DNA of 64,000 nucleotides from Pararobbsia alpina_A. GTDB taxonomy: Bacteria > Pseudomonadota > Gammaproteobacteria > Burkholderiales > Burkholderiaceae. The first letter of the stretch is position 1. Each line of letters starts with the position of its first letter. The notes beneath the pieces were generated by a model. That model worked only from the letters and a program-made list of their open reading frames with translations. It did not search any database and was not told the origin of the DNA. Positions 33,034-42,108 of the stretch are shown piece by piece. The stretch spans positions 1,178,001-1,242,000 of the forward strand of contig NZ_OZ221288.1 of the NCBI RefSeq assembly GCF_965118125.1. The letters run 5' to 3'. The position numbers and the translations under genes were made by a program.

Positions 33034-35823
33034 CTAGTGGGCAACGGCTCGTACGCTTTCGGGCATCGCGTCGTTCTGGCTATTACAGAGCCTGACCTTC
33101 TCCAAAGTTTGCGCGCAACGCTGCGTCCACGATGCGAACGAGTGCGCCTCAGCCCGCGCCATCGCCTCGTGCAACACCGCTTCCGCCGCGTGCAATCCGT
33201 CGTGGCTCGCGCCAGCGAGAAGGACCTCTGCTTTCACGCGAAGGAGTTCGGGTATAGCGCATGTGTCGTCGGTCCGCATGGCACGATCCAGCGATGCATC
33301 GATCAGCGCTGTCGCCTGCTCCAGCTTTCCATGGCGAATCAACGACTCCACGGTCTCGGAGACGAACGGCGTCAACGAGACGTAAAAGCGCTTGGAGCCG
33401 ATTTCCGTCATTGCAGGGGCGATGATCTGGTCATAGGCGGCAGGATTTCCTGCGCGCAATTCGAGAAGTCCCGCCCACATTCGGGTGCGGGCTCGCCATG
33501 TGGAGATGCTGTGACGCTGCGTCTCCACCATCAACGCGTCGACACTCGCCTTCAGTTCTGCCTCGTCGCCGCACAACAACGCGAGGGTGCACACACCTTC
33601 GCTGAGCGCATAACAGATCGAAACGGGGTGGTCGAGCTCCCGAGCGTCCATGACGGCCTGTCTTGCCGCCGTCCTGGCGTCGTCCGTCTTGCCCTCGAAC
33701 CAGAGCGCCAGCGCGAGCGACGTGTTCGACAACATTCGCTCGTCGTAAAGAAAACGCATCCGCTGTGCCTGGGTCAGCCGCACGCGTGCGTCGGATGCCA
33801 GCGTCAATTCCTTGACGCCCGAGGCCACGTCGCCGCTGAACAGATGCGACATGCCATTCAGCCGATGTGCAGCGAGCCGATCGAACGCGTTCGGAGACTG
33901 TGCCGAATCTTGATTGAATCGCTTCGCAAGCTCGACCGCCGGTGCGAATTCGCCGTTCAGGTAGTGGCACATCCATCGGCCCCACATGCCCAACAGCTGG
34001 AAACCCAGATTGCCGACATTCCGCGCAGTCTCGACCGTCGAATCAAATGCATCGCTCGTGATGGGTGCCACCGTGTGACACAGAAGGCACATACCGCGAG
34101 CGGCGTAGAGTTTCATGTGCCGCTCGTCGGCCTGGGCCCCTGTTTCCACGAGCCATGCCACGGCTCTGTCAACGTTCGCCAGACATTCAGTCAGCAACGC
34201 GAGATGCATGAAAAACGGAATACTCGCGACGACGAGTTCAACGGCAACGTTCATATCGCCGTCGGCACTCAGGCTCCACAGTATTGCGGCGCGGAGGTCA
34301 TCGAGGTGCGGCTCGTAGAGTCCGCGCCAGTCGACGTCCTCTCGGGCAACGGCCTGACGTTCAGCGACCGCGAACGTCGCCACGTAGAACGCAGCATGGC
34401 GCCGTGACCACGCATGCAGCTCGCCTGCATTGCGCAATTTGTCTCGCCCGTATGCGCGCGCCGATTCCAGGAGCCGATAACGCGGAGCGCCCGCGCCCGA
34501 TACGACTGCGACGAGCGATTTGTCGACCAGCTCGATGAGCGTGGCAAACACGCGCTCCGAGTCCACGTTCTCGCAACTGGCCATCGCTTGAGCCGATTCG
34601 AACGAGAAGGCACCCGCGAAGAGACTCAGACGACGAAAGACCGTCTGTTGCGTCTCCGACAGCAGGCTGTAGCTCCAGTCGAGCGTCGCCTGAAGCGTCT
34701 GTTGTCTCGGGAGCACTGTTCGAGCGCCTCGCGTGAGGATCTGAAACCGGTTCTCGAGACGGTCCGCGGTGCCTTGAAGCCCGAAAATCGGCACGCATGC
34801 CGCAGCCAGTTGCAACGCGAGCGGGATTCCATCAAGCCGGCGGCAAATACGTGATTCCAGCCGCAACCGCTCGGACGGATCTTCCGCCGCATGAATATAG
34901 GCGCCCGCGCGGTCCTGGAACAACCTGACTGCGCCGTACTCCCCGGCTGTCTCGCAGTCATCGTTCGGCGGGACCTCCAACGACGGTACGCGATAGACGG
35001 TCTCGCCAGGCACGCGCAACGGCTCTCGACTCGTCGCGAGCACGGTGATCCGAGGCGCGGCTTGCAGAAGACGTTCGACCATGGCGGCCGCGCCATCGAC
35101 GAGATGTTCGCAGTTGTCCAGCACAAGCAGCACGTGCCGCGACGCCAGAGCAGGCGCAAGCCGGTCCAGCGACGGTGTGCCATCTCCCGGCGGATAGCCG
35201 AGCGACAGCGCCAATGTTGTCGGGATGTGCTCGGCGGCGGTCGTCGCGGCCAGCTCCGCGACGCACACCCCGTCTTTAAACTCCCCATGCAGTTGCCGGG
35301 CTGCTTCGAAGGCCAGCTTCGTCTTGCCCACCCCACCCGTTCCGACGAGCGTGACGAGACGGTGCCGCTGTACCGATGTGCGGATGTCGGTCAGCGCGGC
35401 TTCGCGACCGATGATCGGGCAAATATCCGTCGGAAGCGGAATCCCGGCATGCGGTGCGGGTTCTGTTCGGGCCGCGGTCGCTTTGTCCGAACGGGGGCCC
35501 GTGCTCTCCACGTCCCCGACGAATTGATAGCCTCGACCGCTGATTGTCCTGATGGCCAACCGGTCTTCGCCGAGCGCACGTCGCAACGCGGATATCTGCA
35601 CCTCGACGGTGTTGTCCTCGACGACGCGATTATTCCAGACGCGTTGAACGATTTCGTCTTTGCTGACGACGATTCCCCGGGACTCGACGAGTAGCAAAAG
35701 AAGATCGAAGGCGCGGGCGCCGAGGTCGACTTTGACACCCCGATGCAGTACCTCGCGTCGACGAGGCACGACGACCGTCGCGCCAAAAGCGAAGTCATCG
35801 TGTATCAGCACGCTCGCGTTCAT
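33034..35823 (-). CDS. Winged-helix STAND ATPase transcriptional regulator
   Basis: The 929-residue protein begins with an OmpR-type winged helix (about 10-103: ARAFDLLLLLVESRG, DNTVEVQISALRRALG, IRTISGRGYQFVG). A STAND-type NTPase domain follows, with Walker A GTGGVGKT (161-168), Walker B HVLLVLDNCEHL and the downstream ATSREPL sensor motif. The last 400 residues are helical with TPR-like pairs. Regulators of this type bind DNA through the N-terminus and are switched by ligand or partner binding to the C-terminal repeats, without a receiver domain. The ATG at 35823 was chosen over a longer frame because GAGG precedes it and the wing domain starts right after it. It faces fabV divergently; its target is unknown. 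Confidence 0.88.
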   Translation of the reverse strand: MNASVLIHDDFAFGATVVVPRRREVLHRGVKVDLGARAFDLLLLLVESRGIVVSKDEIVQRVWNNRVVEDNTVEVQISALRRALGEDRLAIRTISGRGYQFVGDVESTGPRSDKATAARTEPAPHAGIPLPTDICPIIGREAALTDIRTSVQRHRLVTLVGTGGVGKTKLAFEAARQLHGEFKDGVCVAELAATTAAEHIPTTLALSLGYPPGDGTPSLDRLAPALASRHVLLVLDNCEHLVDGAAAMVERLLQAAPRITVLATSREPLRVPGETVYRVPSLEVPPNDDCETAGEYGAVRLFQDRAGAYIHAAEDPSERLRLESRICRRLDGIPLALQLAAACVPIFGLQGTADRLENRFQILTRGARTVLPRQQTLQATLDWSYSLLSETQQTVFRRLSLFAGAFSFESAQAMASCENVDSERVFATLIELVDKSLVAVVSGAGAPRYRLLESARAYGRDKLRNAGELHAWSRRHAAFYVATFAVAERQAVAREDVDWRGLYEPHLDDLRAAILWSLSADGDMNVAVELVVASIPFFMHLALLTECLANVDRAVAWLVETGAQADERHMKLYAARGMCLLCHTVAPITSDAFDSTVETARNVGNLGFQLLGMWGRWMCHYLNGEFAPAVELAKRFNQDSAQSPNAFDRLAAHRLNGMSHLFSGDVASGVKELTLASDARVRLTQAQRMRFLYDERMLSNTSLALALWFEGKTDDARTAARQAVMDARELDHPVSICYALSEGVCTLALLCGDEAELKASVDALMVETQRHSISTWRARTRMWAGLLELRAGNPAAYDQIIAPAMTEIGSKRFYVSLTPFVSETVESLIRHGKLEQATALIDASLDRAMRTDDTCAIPELLRVKAEVLLAGASHDGLHAAEAVLHEAMARAEAHSFASWTQRCAQTLEKVRLCNSQNDAMPESVRAVAH

Positions 35824-36137
35824 GAGAAATTCCTCGAGATTTCGCTGAGTGAACGGTAGTTCGTTTTTATGTTTGCGGAATCGCCGTGCTTTGGAAGCCG
35901 TGCGTACCGAGCTTATAGCAGGCTCAAATGACCCCAAGCCGGAGAAAACCCTCGTTTGTTTTGCACATTATTTCACGCGCGTATTTTGGCGTCCGGGGGT
36001 CGTAACGTCATCCCTGCCGGAGGCATCCCAAATCGGCGACCCACAGCCCAAAACTCGCCCCCTCGCCCCGACTCCACTACAATGCGCGGTTTGTCGCCAC
36101 TTCTGTGCCATTGCGGCGTTATTCCAGCGAGGCCCTC
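35824..36137 (+). promoter_or_regulatory. Divergent control region; fabV promoter candidate
   Basis: The region separates the STAND regulator and fabV. A good extended -10-like TACAAT lies at 36078-36083, which would place the start of transcription near 36090 and give a leader of about 48 bases for fabV. No consensus -35 is seen at the right distance. Confidence 0.4.
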
Positions 36138-37331
36138 ATGATCATCAAACCCCGCGTTCGCGGCTTTATCTGCGTGACGACCCACCCGACGGGCTGCGAA
36201 GCCAACGTCCGGCAGCAAATCGACTACGTCAAGGCGCAGGGCCCGATCCCGAACGGTCCCAAAAAATCGCTGATCATCGGCGCTTCGACCGGCTATGGCC
36301 TCGCTTCGCGCATCTCGGCGGCCTATGGCTGCGGCGCCGCAACAATCGGCGTCTACTTCGAACGCGCGGGCGAAGAAGGCAAGCCGGGCACGGCCGGCTG
36401 GTACAACTCGGCGGCATTCGAGAAATTCGCACAGGCCGATGGCCTCTACGCGAAGAGCGTCAACGGCGACGGGTTCTCCGACGAGATCAAGCGCAAGGTC
36501 ATCGAGCTGATCAAGCAGGATCTGGGTCAGGTCGACGAGGTCATCTATAGCCTCGCCGCACCACGTCGTACGCATCCGAAGACGGGTCAGGTCTTCAATT
36601 CGGTGCTCAAGCCGATCGGCAAGGCCATCAGCGTGCGCAGTCTCGACACCGACAAGGAAGTCATCAAAGAGACGGCGATCGAGCCCGCGACGCAGGAAGA
36701 GATCGACAACACCGTTGCCGTGATGGGCGGTGAAGACTGGCAGATGTGGATCGACGCGCTCAGCGAAGCCAGCGTGCTCGCCGATGGCGCGAAGACGACG
36801 GCGTACACGTACCTCGGCGAAACGATCACGCACGACATCTACTGGAACGGCACGATCGGCGCCGCGAAGAAGGATCTCGACACGAAGGTCCTGTCGATTC
36901 GCGAAAAGCTCGCGGTCAAGGGTGGCGATGCGCGCGTGTCGGTGCTCAAGGCCGTGGTGACGCAGGCAAGCTCGGCGATTCCGATGATGCCGCTGTATCT
37001 GTCGCTGCTCTTCAAGGTCATGAAGCAACAGGGCGTGCACGAGGGTTGCATCGAACAGGTCTATGGCCTGTACAAGGACAGCCTCTACGGCGCGAAGCCC
37101 CATCTCGACGAGGAAGGCCGTCTGCGCGCGGACTATAAGGAGCTTGCGCCCGCTGTGCAGTCGGCGGTCACGGAACTCTGGGGCCAGGTCACCAACGACA
37201 ATATCAACACGCTGACCGACTTCGCGGGCTACAAGTCGGAATTCCTGCGCCTGTTCGGCTTTGGCGTCGAAGGCGTCGACTACGAAGCGGATGTGAATCC
37301 GGTCGTCGCGATGCCGGGCATCGTGCAGTAA
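36138..37331 (+). CDS. fabV: FabV-type enoyl-ACP (trans-2-enoyl-CoA) reductase
   Basis: FabV reduces the double bond of trans-2-enoyl-ACP with NADH in the last step of each fatty acid elongation cycle. The 397-residue product starts with the typical MIIKPRVRGF and has the extended SDR layout of this family: nucleotide motif SLIIGASTGYGLASR (about 44-58) and the catalytic pair Tyr235-(x)8-Lys244 in DIYWNGTIGAAKK. FabV enzymes are known for tolerance of triclosan. The ATG at 36138 fits family length; 11 extra codons upstream do not. It stands alone and ends in a strong hairpin. A second, FabI-type enoyl reductase gene lies at 52389-53168. Confidence 0.96.
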   Translation: MIIKPRVRGFICVTTHPTGCEANVRQQIDYVKAQGPIPNGPKKSLIIGASTGYGLASRISAAYGCGAATIGVYFERAGEEGKPGTAGWYNSAAFEKFAQADGLYAKSVNGDGFSDEIKRKVIELIKQDLGQVDEVIYSLAAPRRTHPKTGQVFNSVLKPIGKAISVRSLDTDKEVIKETAIEPATQEEIDNTVAVMGGEDWQMWIDALSEASVLADGAKTTAYTYLGETITHDIYWNGTIGAAKKDLDTKVLSIREKLAVKGGDARVSVLKAVVTQASSAIPMMPLYLSLLFKVMKQQGVHEGCIEQVYGLYKDSLYGAKPHLDEEGRLRADYKELAPAVQSAVTELWGQVTNDNINTLTDFAGYKSEFLRLFGFGVEGVDYEADVNPVVAMPGIVQ

Positions 37332-37359
37332 GGTTCGCAGTCCGTCTTTGTCAGAGCTT

Positions 37360-37388
37360 GAAAGTGTTCGCCCTCCGCGAACACTTTC
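37360..37388. terminator. Bidirectional hairpin between fabV and lysR
   Basis: GAAAGTGTTCGC and GCGAACACTTTC form a perfect 12-bp stem with the 5-nt loop CCTCC, starting 29 bp after the fabV stop and ending one base before the stop of the convergent LysR gene. The A/T-rich outer stem gives both strands a partial A- or T-run. Confidence 0.8.
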
Positions 37389-37389
37389 A

Positions 37390-38304
37390 TTAACTTCTCC
37401 CGCCTATCTCCGTGAACGCCTCGCGCAGCCACGTATGCGCGGGATCGGCGTGGTCACGCGGATGCCACACCGCGAACAACGAAAACCCACGCGCCTCGAA
37501 TGGCAGCTCGAACGCATCGAGCCGATCGCCGTAGCGGCGTACCAGCCGGCTCGGCAAGGTCGACACATAATCTGTCTTCGCCAGCACTTCGGGCACGATC
37601 GTAAAAGTCTGCACCGATAGCATCACACGTCGGGCGCGACCCAGCGGCTCGAGATGCTCGTCCATGAAGCCGTGAAAGCTGCCGCCGCTCGTCGATACGA
37701 GCACGTGCTGCAAGCTGCAATAGGTATCGAGGTCGAGCGGGCCTGTGCCGCGCGGGTGTCCTTTGCGCTGAACGAACATGAATCGCTCGTCGAGCAGACG
37801 ACGCGCCTTCATCGATTCGGGCACCATGCGCTCCGACCCGAGCGCGATATCGATTTCCCCGCGCTCGAGTTCCGTGGCGACGGTCTTGGCGTCGACATTG
37901 CGAAACGCGAGTCGCACGCCCGGCCCCGCCATCGCGGGCATGCGCTCCATCAGATCGAGGCCGAATATCGCCGCGAAGTTGTCGTTCGCCGCGACCCGGA
38001 AATCCCGCTCGTCGGCCATCGGGTCGAAACGCGGCCGAAAGCGCACCACGGATTCGATTTCTTGCAGGGCAGCCCTGAGCGGTTCGATCAACGCCATCGC
38101 ACGCGCAGTCATCACCATGCCGCGCCCCGTTTCGGCCGGGATCAGCAACGGGTCGTCGAAAACTCTGCGCAAGCGCGATAGCTGAGTCGACACGGCAGGC
38201 TGCGTCAGATGCAGCCGCTCGGCCGCCTTGGTGACGTTGCGGTATTCGAGCAGCGCGTCAAGCGAGACCAGTAGATTCAGGTCGATACCGCGTAGATCAA
38301 TCAT
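37390..38304 (-). CDS. LysR-family transcriptional regulator
   Basis: The 304-residue product has the N-terminal LysR helix-turn-helix (about 1-60: DLNLLVSLDALLEYRNVTKAAERLHLTQPAVSTQLSRLRRVFDDPLL) and a C-terminal inducer-binding domain in two lobes. The N-terminal IDLRGIDLNLL pattern is that of the NodD/LinR subgroup, often active on aromatic or lipid signals. The ATG at 38304 is preferred to a TTG 11 codons upstream. It is divergent from an SDR gene with a 225-bp intergenic region that carries tandem repeats; LysR proteins usually control the divergent neighbour. Confidence 0.9.
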   Translation of the reverse strand: MIDLRGIDLNLLVSLDALLEYRNVTKAAERLHLTQPAVSTQLSRLRRVFDDPLLIPAETGRGMVMTARAMALIEPLRAALQEIESVVRFRPRFDPMADERDFRVAANDNFAAIFGLDLMERMPAMAGPGVRLAFRNVDAKTVATELERGEIDIALGSERMVPESMKARRLLDERFMFVQRKGHPRGTGPLDLDTYCSLQHVLVSTSGGSFHGFMDEHLEPLGRARRVMLSVQTFTIVPEVLAKTDYVSTLPSRLVRRYGDRLDAFELPFEARGFSLFAVWHPRDHADPAHTWLREAFTEIGGRS

Positions 38305-38417
38305 ATTGATACGTCGAATCTTATTAATTAATTTCAAATATAGGTGGTCACTCCTTATTGTTCAAGGCAGGCAGCACACCCTTTCGGCGGGGATCTGACT
38401 CAGGCGCAGGAACTTGA

Positions 38418-38476
38418 TTCGCCTCTGGTTCGCCTCTGGTTCGCCTCTGGGCCGACGCGTTCCGATGCGTTCCGAT
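38418..38476. repeat. Tandem repeats in the lysR-SDR intergenic region
   Basis: Three perfect copies of the 11-bp unit TTCGCCTCTGG (38418-38450) are followed by two copies of the 10-bp unit GCGTTCCGAT and a partial third (38457-38481). They lie between the two divergent starts and about 50-110 bp before the SDR gene. They may be slippage products or spaced binding sites on nearly the same face of the helix. Confidence 0.85.
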
Positions 38477-38529
38477 GCGTTAGTCACACAGTCACCGCCC
38501 CTTTAAGCCTTGTTGAATGGAGCAACACC

Positions 38530-39282
38530 ATGAACACCGAAACGAACTCGACGACCCCGACGAACCCGGCACACGCCGTCATCATGGGCGGCACCTCGGG
38601 GATCGGTCTCGCGACCGCACAACGTCTGCACGCGAGCGGCATGCGCGTGACCGTGACCGGCCGTGACGCCGCGCGTGCCGATGCGGCAAAGCGCGCCATT
38701 GATCAAAACGGCGCGCGCGTCGACGCGGTCGCGCTGGATGCAAGCGATGCTCAAGCGGTCGCAGCGTTCTTTGCGAAGCTCGGCCCGCTCGATCACCTGG
38801 TGCTGGCACTCGGCGGGGGTAAAGGCTTCGGCATGTTCCGTGAACTCGCGCTCGACGATGTGCTCGGCGGATTCACCAGCAAAGCGTTGCCGCATCTGGT
38901 CAGCGCGCAGGCCGCGCTCGGCACGATCCGCAAAGGCGGATCGATCACGTTCATCACAGCCGTCAGCGCCCAGATGGCATCGCCCGGCACCGCAGGCCTG
39001 GCTGCGATCAACGGTGCGCTGTCGTGTGCGGTGCCGGCGCTCGCGGTGGAATTGCGACCGTTGCGTGTCAACGCCGTATCGCCCGGCGTGATCGACACGC
39101 CGTGGTGGGATGCGCTGCCCGCCGACCAGCGATCGGCCGCACTCGCGAGTTATGCCGAGAAAGCGCCGGTCGGGCGAGTCGGCGCACCGGACGATATCGC
39201 CAAGGCGGTCGAGTTTCTGACCGGCAACACGTTTATGACGGGCCAGACGCTGGTATGCGACGGCGGGCTGAGCCTCGTTTGA
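38530..39282 (+). CDS. SDR-family protein lacking the catalytic YxxxK motif
   Basis: The 250-residue product has a clear short-chain dehydrogenase fold: NAD(P)-binding GGTSGIGLAT (20-29), an NAG-like region replaced by ALGGGKG, Ser near 146, the VNAVSPGVIDTPWW segment and the C-terminal FMTGQTLVCDGGLSLV. When aligned on the conserved Glu and the VN-SPG segment, the catalytic Tyr is Leu157 and the catalytic Lys is Asn161 (GLAAINGAL). Such a protein should bind NAD(P) but probably not catalyse the normal hydride transfer, so it may be a sensor, a subunit, or use other residues. GGAG precedes the ATG. It is divergent from a LysR gene, its likely regulator. Confidence 0.85.
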   Translation: MNTETNSTTPTNPAHAVIMGGTSGIGLATAQRLHASGMRVTVTGRDAARADAAKRAIDQNGARVDAVALDASDAQAVAAFFAKLGPLDHLVLALGGGKGFGMFRELALDDVLGGFTSKALPHLVSAQAALGTIRKGGSITFITAVSAQMASPGTAGLAAINGALSCAVPALAVELRPLRVNAVSPGVIDTPWWDALPADQRSAALASYAEKAPVGRVGAPDDIAKAVEFLTGNTFMTGQTLVCDGGLSLV

Positions 39283-39409
39283 GGCGGGGCTGCGGCCAGG
39301 TACATGGTCGAAGCGGGCTGTGAGTTACGCCTTCCCGAATGACGACCTGACGCTCAGCGTGTGGACAGCGGGGCTGAGGGCTACGCAATGTCCAGGGGCG
39401 ACGCAACCT

Positions 39410-39835
39410 TCAGCGTGTAGTCGAAGGGGGCTGTGGGTTGTTCTCGGGATTTGTGTCATACATGGCGACATTTGACACAGCCCCCTCCTGCACAAGATCG
39501 CTGAGTGACGCATGTAACGCATCCGCCACGGCTTTGTCATAGACTTCGGCGCCGTCGACATAGACCGTAAAGGCACGCAAGTACTTGCGCTTCTTCTCGG
39601 GGTTTTCGATGGTCGCGCGCGTCCATGCGTAGAGCGGGTAGTTCTCTGTTCCGAGACGTTCGGCCTCTTCGACGTAACCGGCGAATGCATCGTATTGACA
39701 TTGCACCGATGCGCGATGCGGACGCATGACCGCATCGAGTGCCGGGTACGCCTGCTCGATATCGTGCTCACGAAGTGCGGCCGCCAGCGTTTCCGATGCG
39801 GTGAATCGAACCTGATATTTCCACTCGCTTTGCAT
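39410..39835 (-). CDS. Hypothetical protein, 141 residues
   Basis: I do not recognise this protein. The product is soluble, rich in Glu, Ala and Tyr, with a mix of strand and helix predicted (KYQVRFTASETLAAALR, then YDAFAGYVEEAERLG, and a central FTVYVDGAEVYDKAVADAL). The C-terminus is Pro/Asn-rich and looks disordered. The ATG at 39835 was chosen because it begins the protein-like part; 52 codons further upstream in the frame are low complexity and run through a tandem repeat. It lies convergent to the SDR gene and divergent from the phosphatase gene, with no operon partner. Confidence 0.6.
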   Translation of the reverse strand: MQSEWKYQVRFTASETLAAALREHDIEQAYPALDAVMRPHRASVQCQYDAFAGYVEEAERLGTENYPLYAWTRATIENPEKKRKYLRAFTVYVDGAEVYDKAVADALHASLSDLVQEGAVSNVAMYDTNPENNPQPPSTTR

Positions 39836-40203
39836 CGCTGTCTCTTGGGTCAGTGTTGTGGTTGTGCCGTGCGTCGGCCGTTGACCATCGCGTGCTAACC
39901 GAGGAACGTCGAAGGTCGAAGGTCGAAGGTCGAAAGCAGATTGCCTGATGTTGACCGGCCAAGCCGCACCTATTCTAGCGATCTCCATCACGCCTGGACT
40001 TCATTCGGCCGCGCCGCCTCACAAACCTGAAACAAACTTTCGCGTGTCACAGCCGGGTCATACGGGTGCGAATAATCGGGTGTGCCGGACCACCACCGCG
40101 CACGCGGGTCCGGGCCGGGTCTGGGCCGTTTTCCGCGCTCTCCCCGGCGCCCGCTGCACATGTCATGCGCACGCCCGTTTCCCCCAGAACGAGAACACAC
40201 GAT
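39836..40203. other. 368-bp divergent intergenic region
   Basis: It separates the 141-residue hypothetical gene and the Tat-exported phosphatase gene and holds the promoters of both. The only structure I see is the 7-bp tandem repeat at 39908-39935. Confidence 0.5.
39908..39935. repeat. 7-bp tandem repeat GTCGAAG, four units
   Basis: Three perfect copies of GTCGAAG and a fourth ending in A stand in a row. Related GAACGTCG-type words cluster at about 11410-11460, upstream of the BvgAS-like operon. Confidence 0.85.
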
Positions 40204-41883
40204 ATGTCGAACAAGCACACCCCCGATGCACCGCAAGTCGAGGCCAACCTCGCTTCACGACGCAACTTCCTGAAGCTCGCCGGCGCGTCCGGCCTGGCCT
40301 CAGCGGCCGGTACCTTCACGGCCAGCCGCGCCGTCGCCGCCACGCCGGACGGCACGCCCGAGCAGATCCACCTGACCTTCGGCGAAGACCCGCGCACGGA
40401 AATGGTCATCTCGTGGGCCTCGCTCGCGCAAGCCGCGAACCCGCGCGTGCTGATCTCGAGCAGCCACGAGCGCAAGACGCAGCTCCACGCCGTGCAACGC
40501 ACGTACACCGACGGCCTCAACGGCGAAACCGTCTTTACGTATCACGCGCGCCTGCGCGATCTGCACCCGGGCACGACGTACACGTACGAAGTCACGGCCG
40601 ACAACGACAGCAACGCGGGCCAGCCCTTCTCGGCTACGTTCACGACGGCGCCGAGCGGTCATGCTCCGTTCCGCTTCACGAGCTACGGCGACCTCGCGAC
40701 GCCGAACACGAACTGGGTGCTGTCGTCGCCGCAAAGCAAGTTCGCAGTGGCCGCCGTCGAACAGTTCGAGCCGCTGTTTCACTTGCTGAACGGCGACCTT
40801 TGCTACGCCAACCTGAACCCGACGTCACAGCCCGAAGTCTGGCGCGACTTCGGCAACAACGCGCAAACCTCGGCTTCGAAGCGCGCATGGATGCCGTGCC
40901 CTGGCAACCACGAACTCGAATTCCACAATGGTCCGCAAGGGCTCGACTCGTACCTCACGCGCTATTCGCTGCCCGACAATGGCACGCGTTTCCCGGGTCG
41001 CTGGTACAGCTTCCGGGTCAGCTCGGTGCTGTTTGTCTCGCTCGATGCCGATGACGTGATCTACCAGGATGGCGCGGCCTTCGTCGCCGGCCCGGCGGCC
41101 TTCGTGCCGGCGGCTTCGACGGGCAACGGTCCGATCGAGCCGGGTACGTCGCTCTACGTACGTGGCTATAGCAATGGCGAGCAAACGCGCTGGCTCGAGC
41201 ATACGCTGCGTCGCGCGCAAGACGACGACGGCATCGACTGGATCATCGTGCAGATGCACCAGGACGCGTTGACGTCGTCGAAGACGGGTAACGGCTCAGA
41301 CAAGGGCATTCGCGAAGCGTGGCTGCCGCTGTTCGATCGCTACGGCGTCGACCTCGTTGTCTGCGGTCACGACCACGACTACGAACGCAGCTATCCGGTG
41401 CGTGGTTGCAATCACCACGCAGGCGTCGATGCCACGACGGGACAACCGGTCGACACGCTGCAACCGCGTCCGGTCACGACGTCACATCCGTCAAACAACA
41501 CGTACGACACGAGCCACGGCACGATCCATCTGATCCTCGGCGGTGGCGGCACGAGTGCGCCGCTTGATGTCTATGGCGTGGATGCGGGTGATGGCCTGCC
41601 ACAGGCGAAGGTCTTCACGAAGCCGAACCGTCCGATCCCGGGCGCAACACCGGGCACCTTTGTTCGCAACGGCGCAGACGCGCTCGAAGACGCGATCTGG
41701 TCGGCACAGCGCGACACGGGCACGGGCTACGGCATTGCGGTGTTCGACGTCGATCCGGGTCATGGCGGCGGCACGACGAAGATCACGATGAACTACTACC
41801 ACGCACCGGGCGCGGATACGACGCCGAACCCGGAATACGTGTTGTTCGAAACCGTCACGCTTGAAAAGCGCCGGCATGGATAA
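40204..41883 (+). CDS. Tat-exported purple acid phosphatase-like metallophosphoesterase
   Basis: The 559-residue product carries a twin-arginine signal (SRRNFLKLAGASG followed by an Ala-rich stretch), so it is folded in the cytoplasm, with metals, and exported to the periplasm. An N-terminal fibronectin-like domain (about 50-150, PEQIHLTFGEDPRTEMVISW) precedes a calcineurin-like metallophosphoesterase domain with all metal-binding blocks: SYGDLA, NGDLCYAN, PGNHE, VQMHQD and GHDHDYERSYP. This is the layout of purple acid phosphatases, which hydrolyse phosphate monoesters with a bimetal centre. The ATG at 40204 starts just before the twin arginines; the frame is open upstream. It is a single gene followed by a strong terminator. 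No Pho box was recognised. Confidence 0.9.
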   Translation: MSNKHTPDAPQVEANLASRRNFLKLAGASGLASAAGTFTASRAVAATPDGTPEQIHLTFGEDPRTEMVISWASLAQAANPRVLISSSHERKTQLHAVQRTYTDGLNGETVFTYHARLRDLHPGTTYTYEVTADNDSNAGQPFSATFTTAPSGHAPFRFTSYGDLATPNTNWVLSSPQSKFAVAAVEQFEPLFHLLNGDLCYANLNPTSQPEVWRDFGNNAQTSASKRAWMPCPGNHELEFHNGPQGLDSYLTRYSLPDNGTRFPGRWYSFRVSSVLFVSLDADDVIYQDGAAFVAGPAAFVPAASTGNGPIEPGTSLYVRGYSNGEQTRWLEHTLRRAQDDDGIDWIIVQMHQDALTSSKTGNGSDKGIREAWLPLFDRYGVDLVVCGHDHDYERSYPVRGCNHHAGVDATTGQPVDTLQPRPVTTSHPSNNTYDTSHGTIHLILGGGGTSAPLDVYGVDAGDGLPQAKVFTKPNRPIPGATPGTFVRNGADALEDAIWSAQRDTGTGYGIAVFDVDPGHGGGTTKITMNYYHAPGADTTPNPEYVLFETVTLEKRRHG

Positions 41884-41947
41884 GTATTGCGCGGCTGGTC
41901 GTCGGTAGATGGATAGTTTGATGCGACGACTGCTGAAGATGTAACCG

Positions 41948-41982
41948 ACCGCCCGGCCGCTGAATGGCCGGGCGGTTTTTTT
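41948..41982 (+). terminator. Rho-independent terminator of the phosphatase gene
   Basis: An 11-bp perfect stem (ACCGCCCGGCC and GGCCGGGCGGT) with a 7-nt loop is followed by a run of seven T, 65 bp beyond the phosphatase stop codon. This is the clearest intrinsic terminator in the window. Confidence 0.93.
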
Positions 41983-42108
41983 ACGCACTAAGAAAGAGGA
42001 TCGAACACTTCACACGCATGGATTGGGTTCAGTCGGCGAACCGGCCATGCGCCGATCCGCATCGATGCGCTCATTCAGTTTTTTTGCACCGATCAATTGC
42101 CGCAATCG

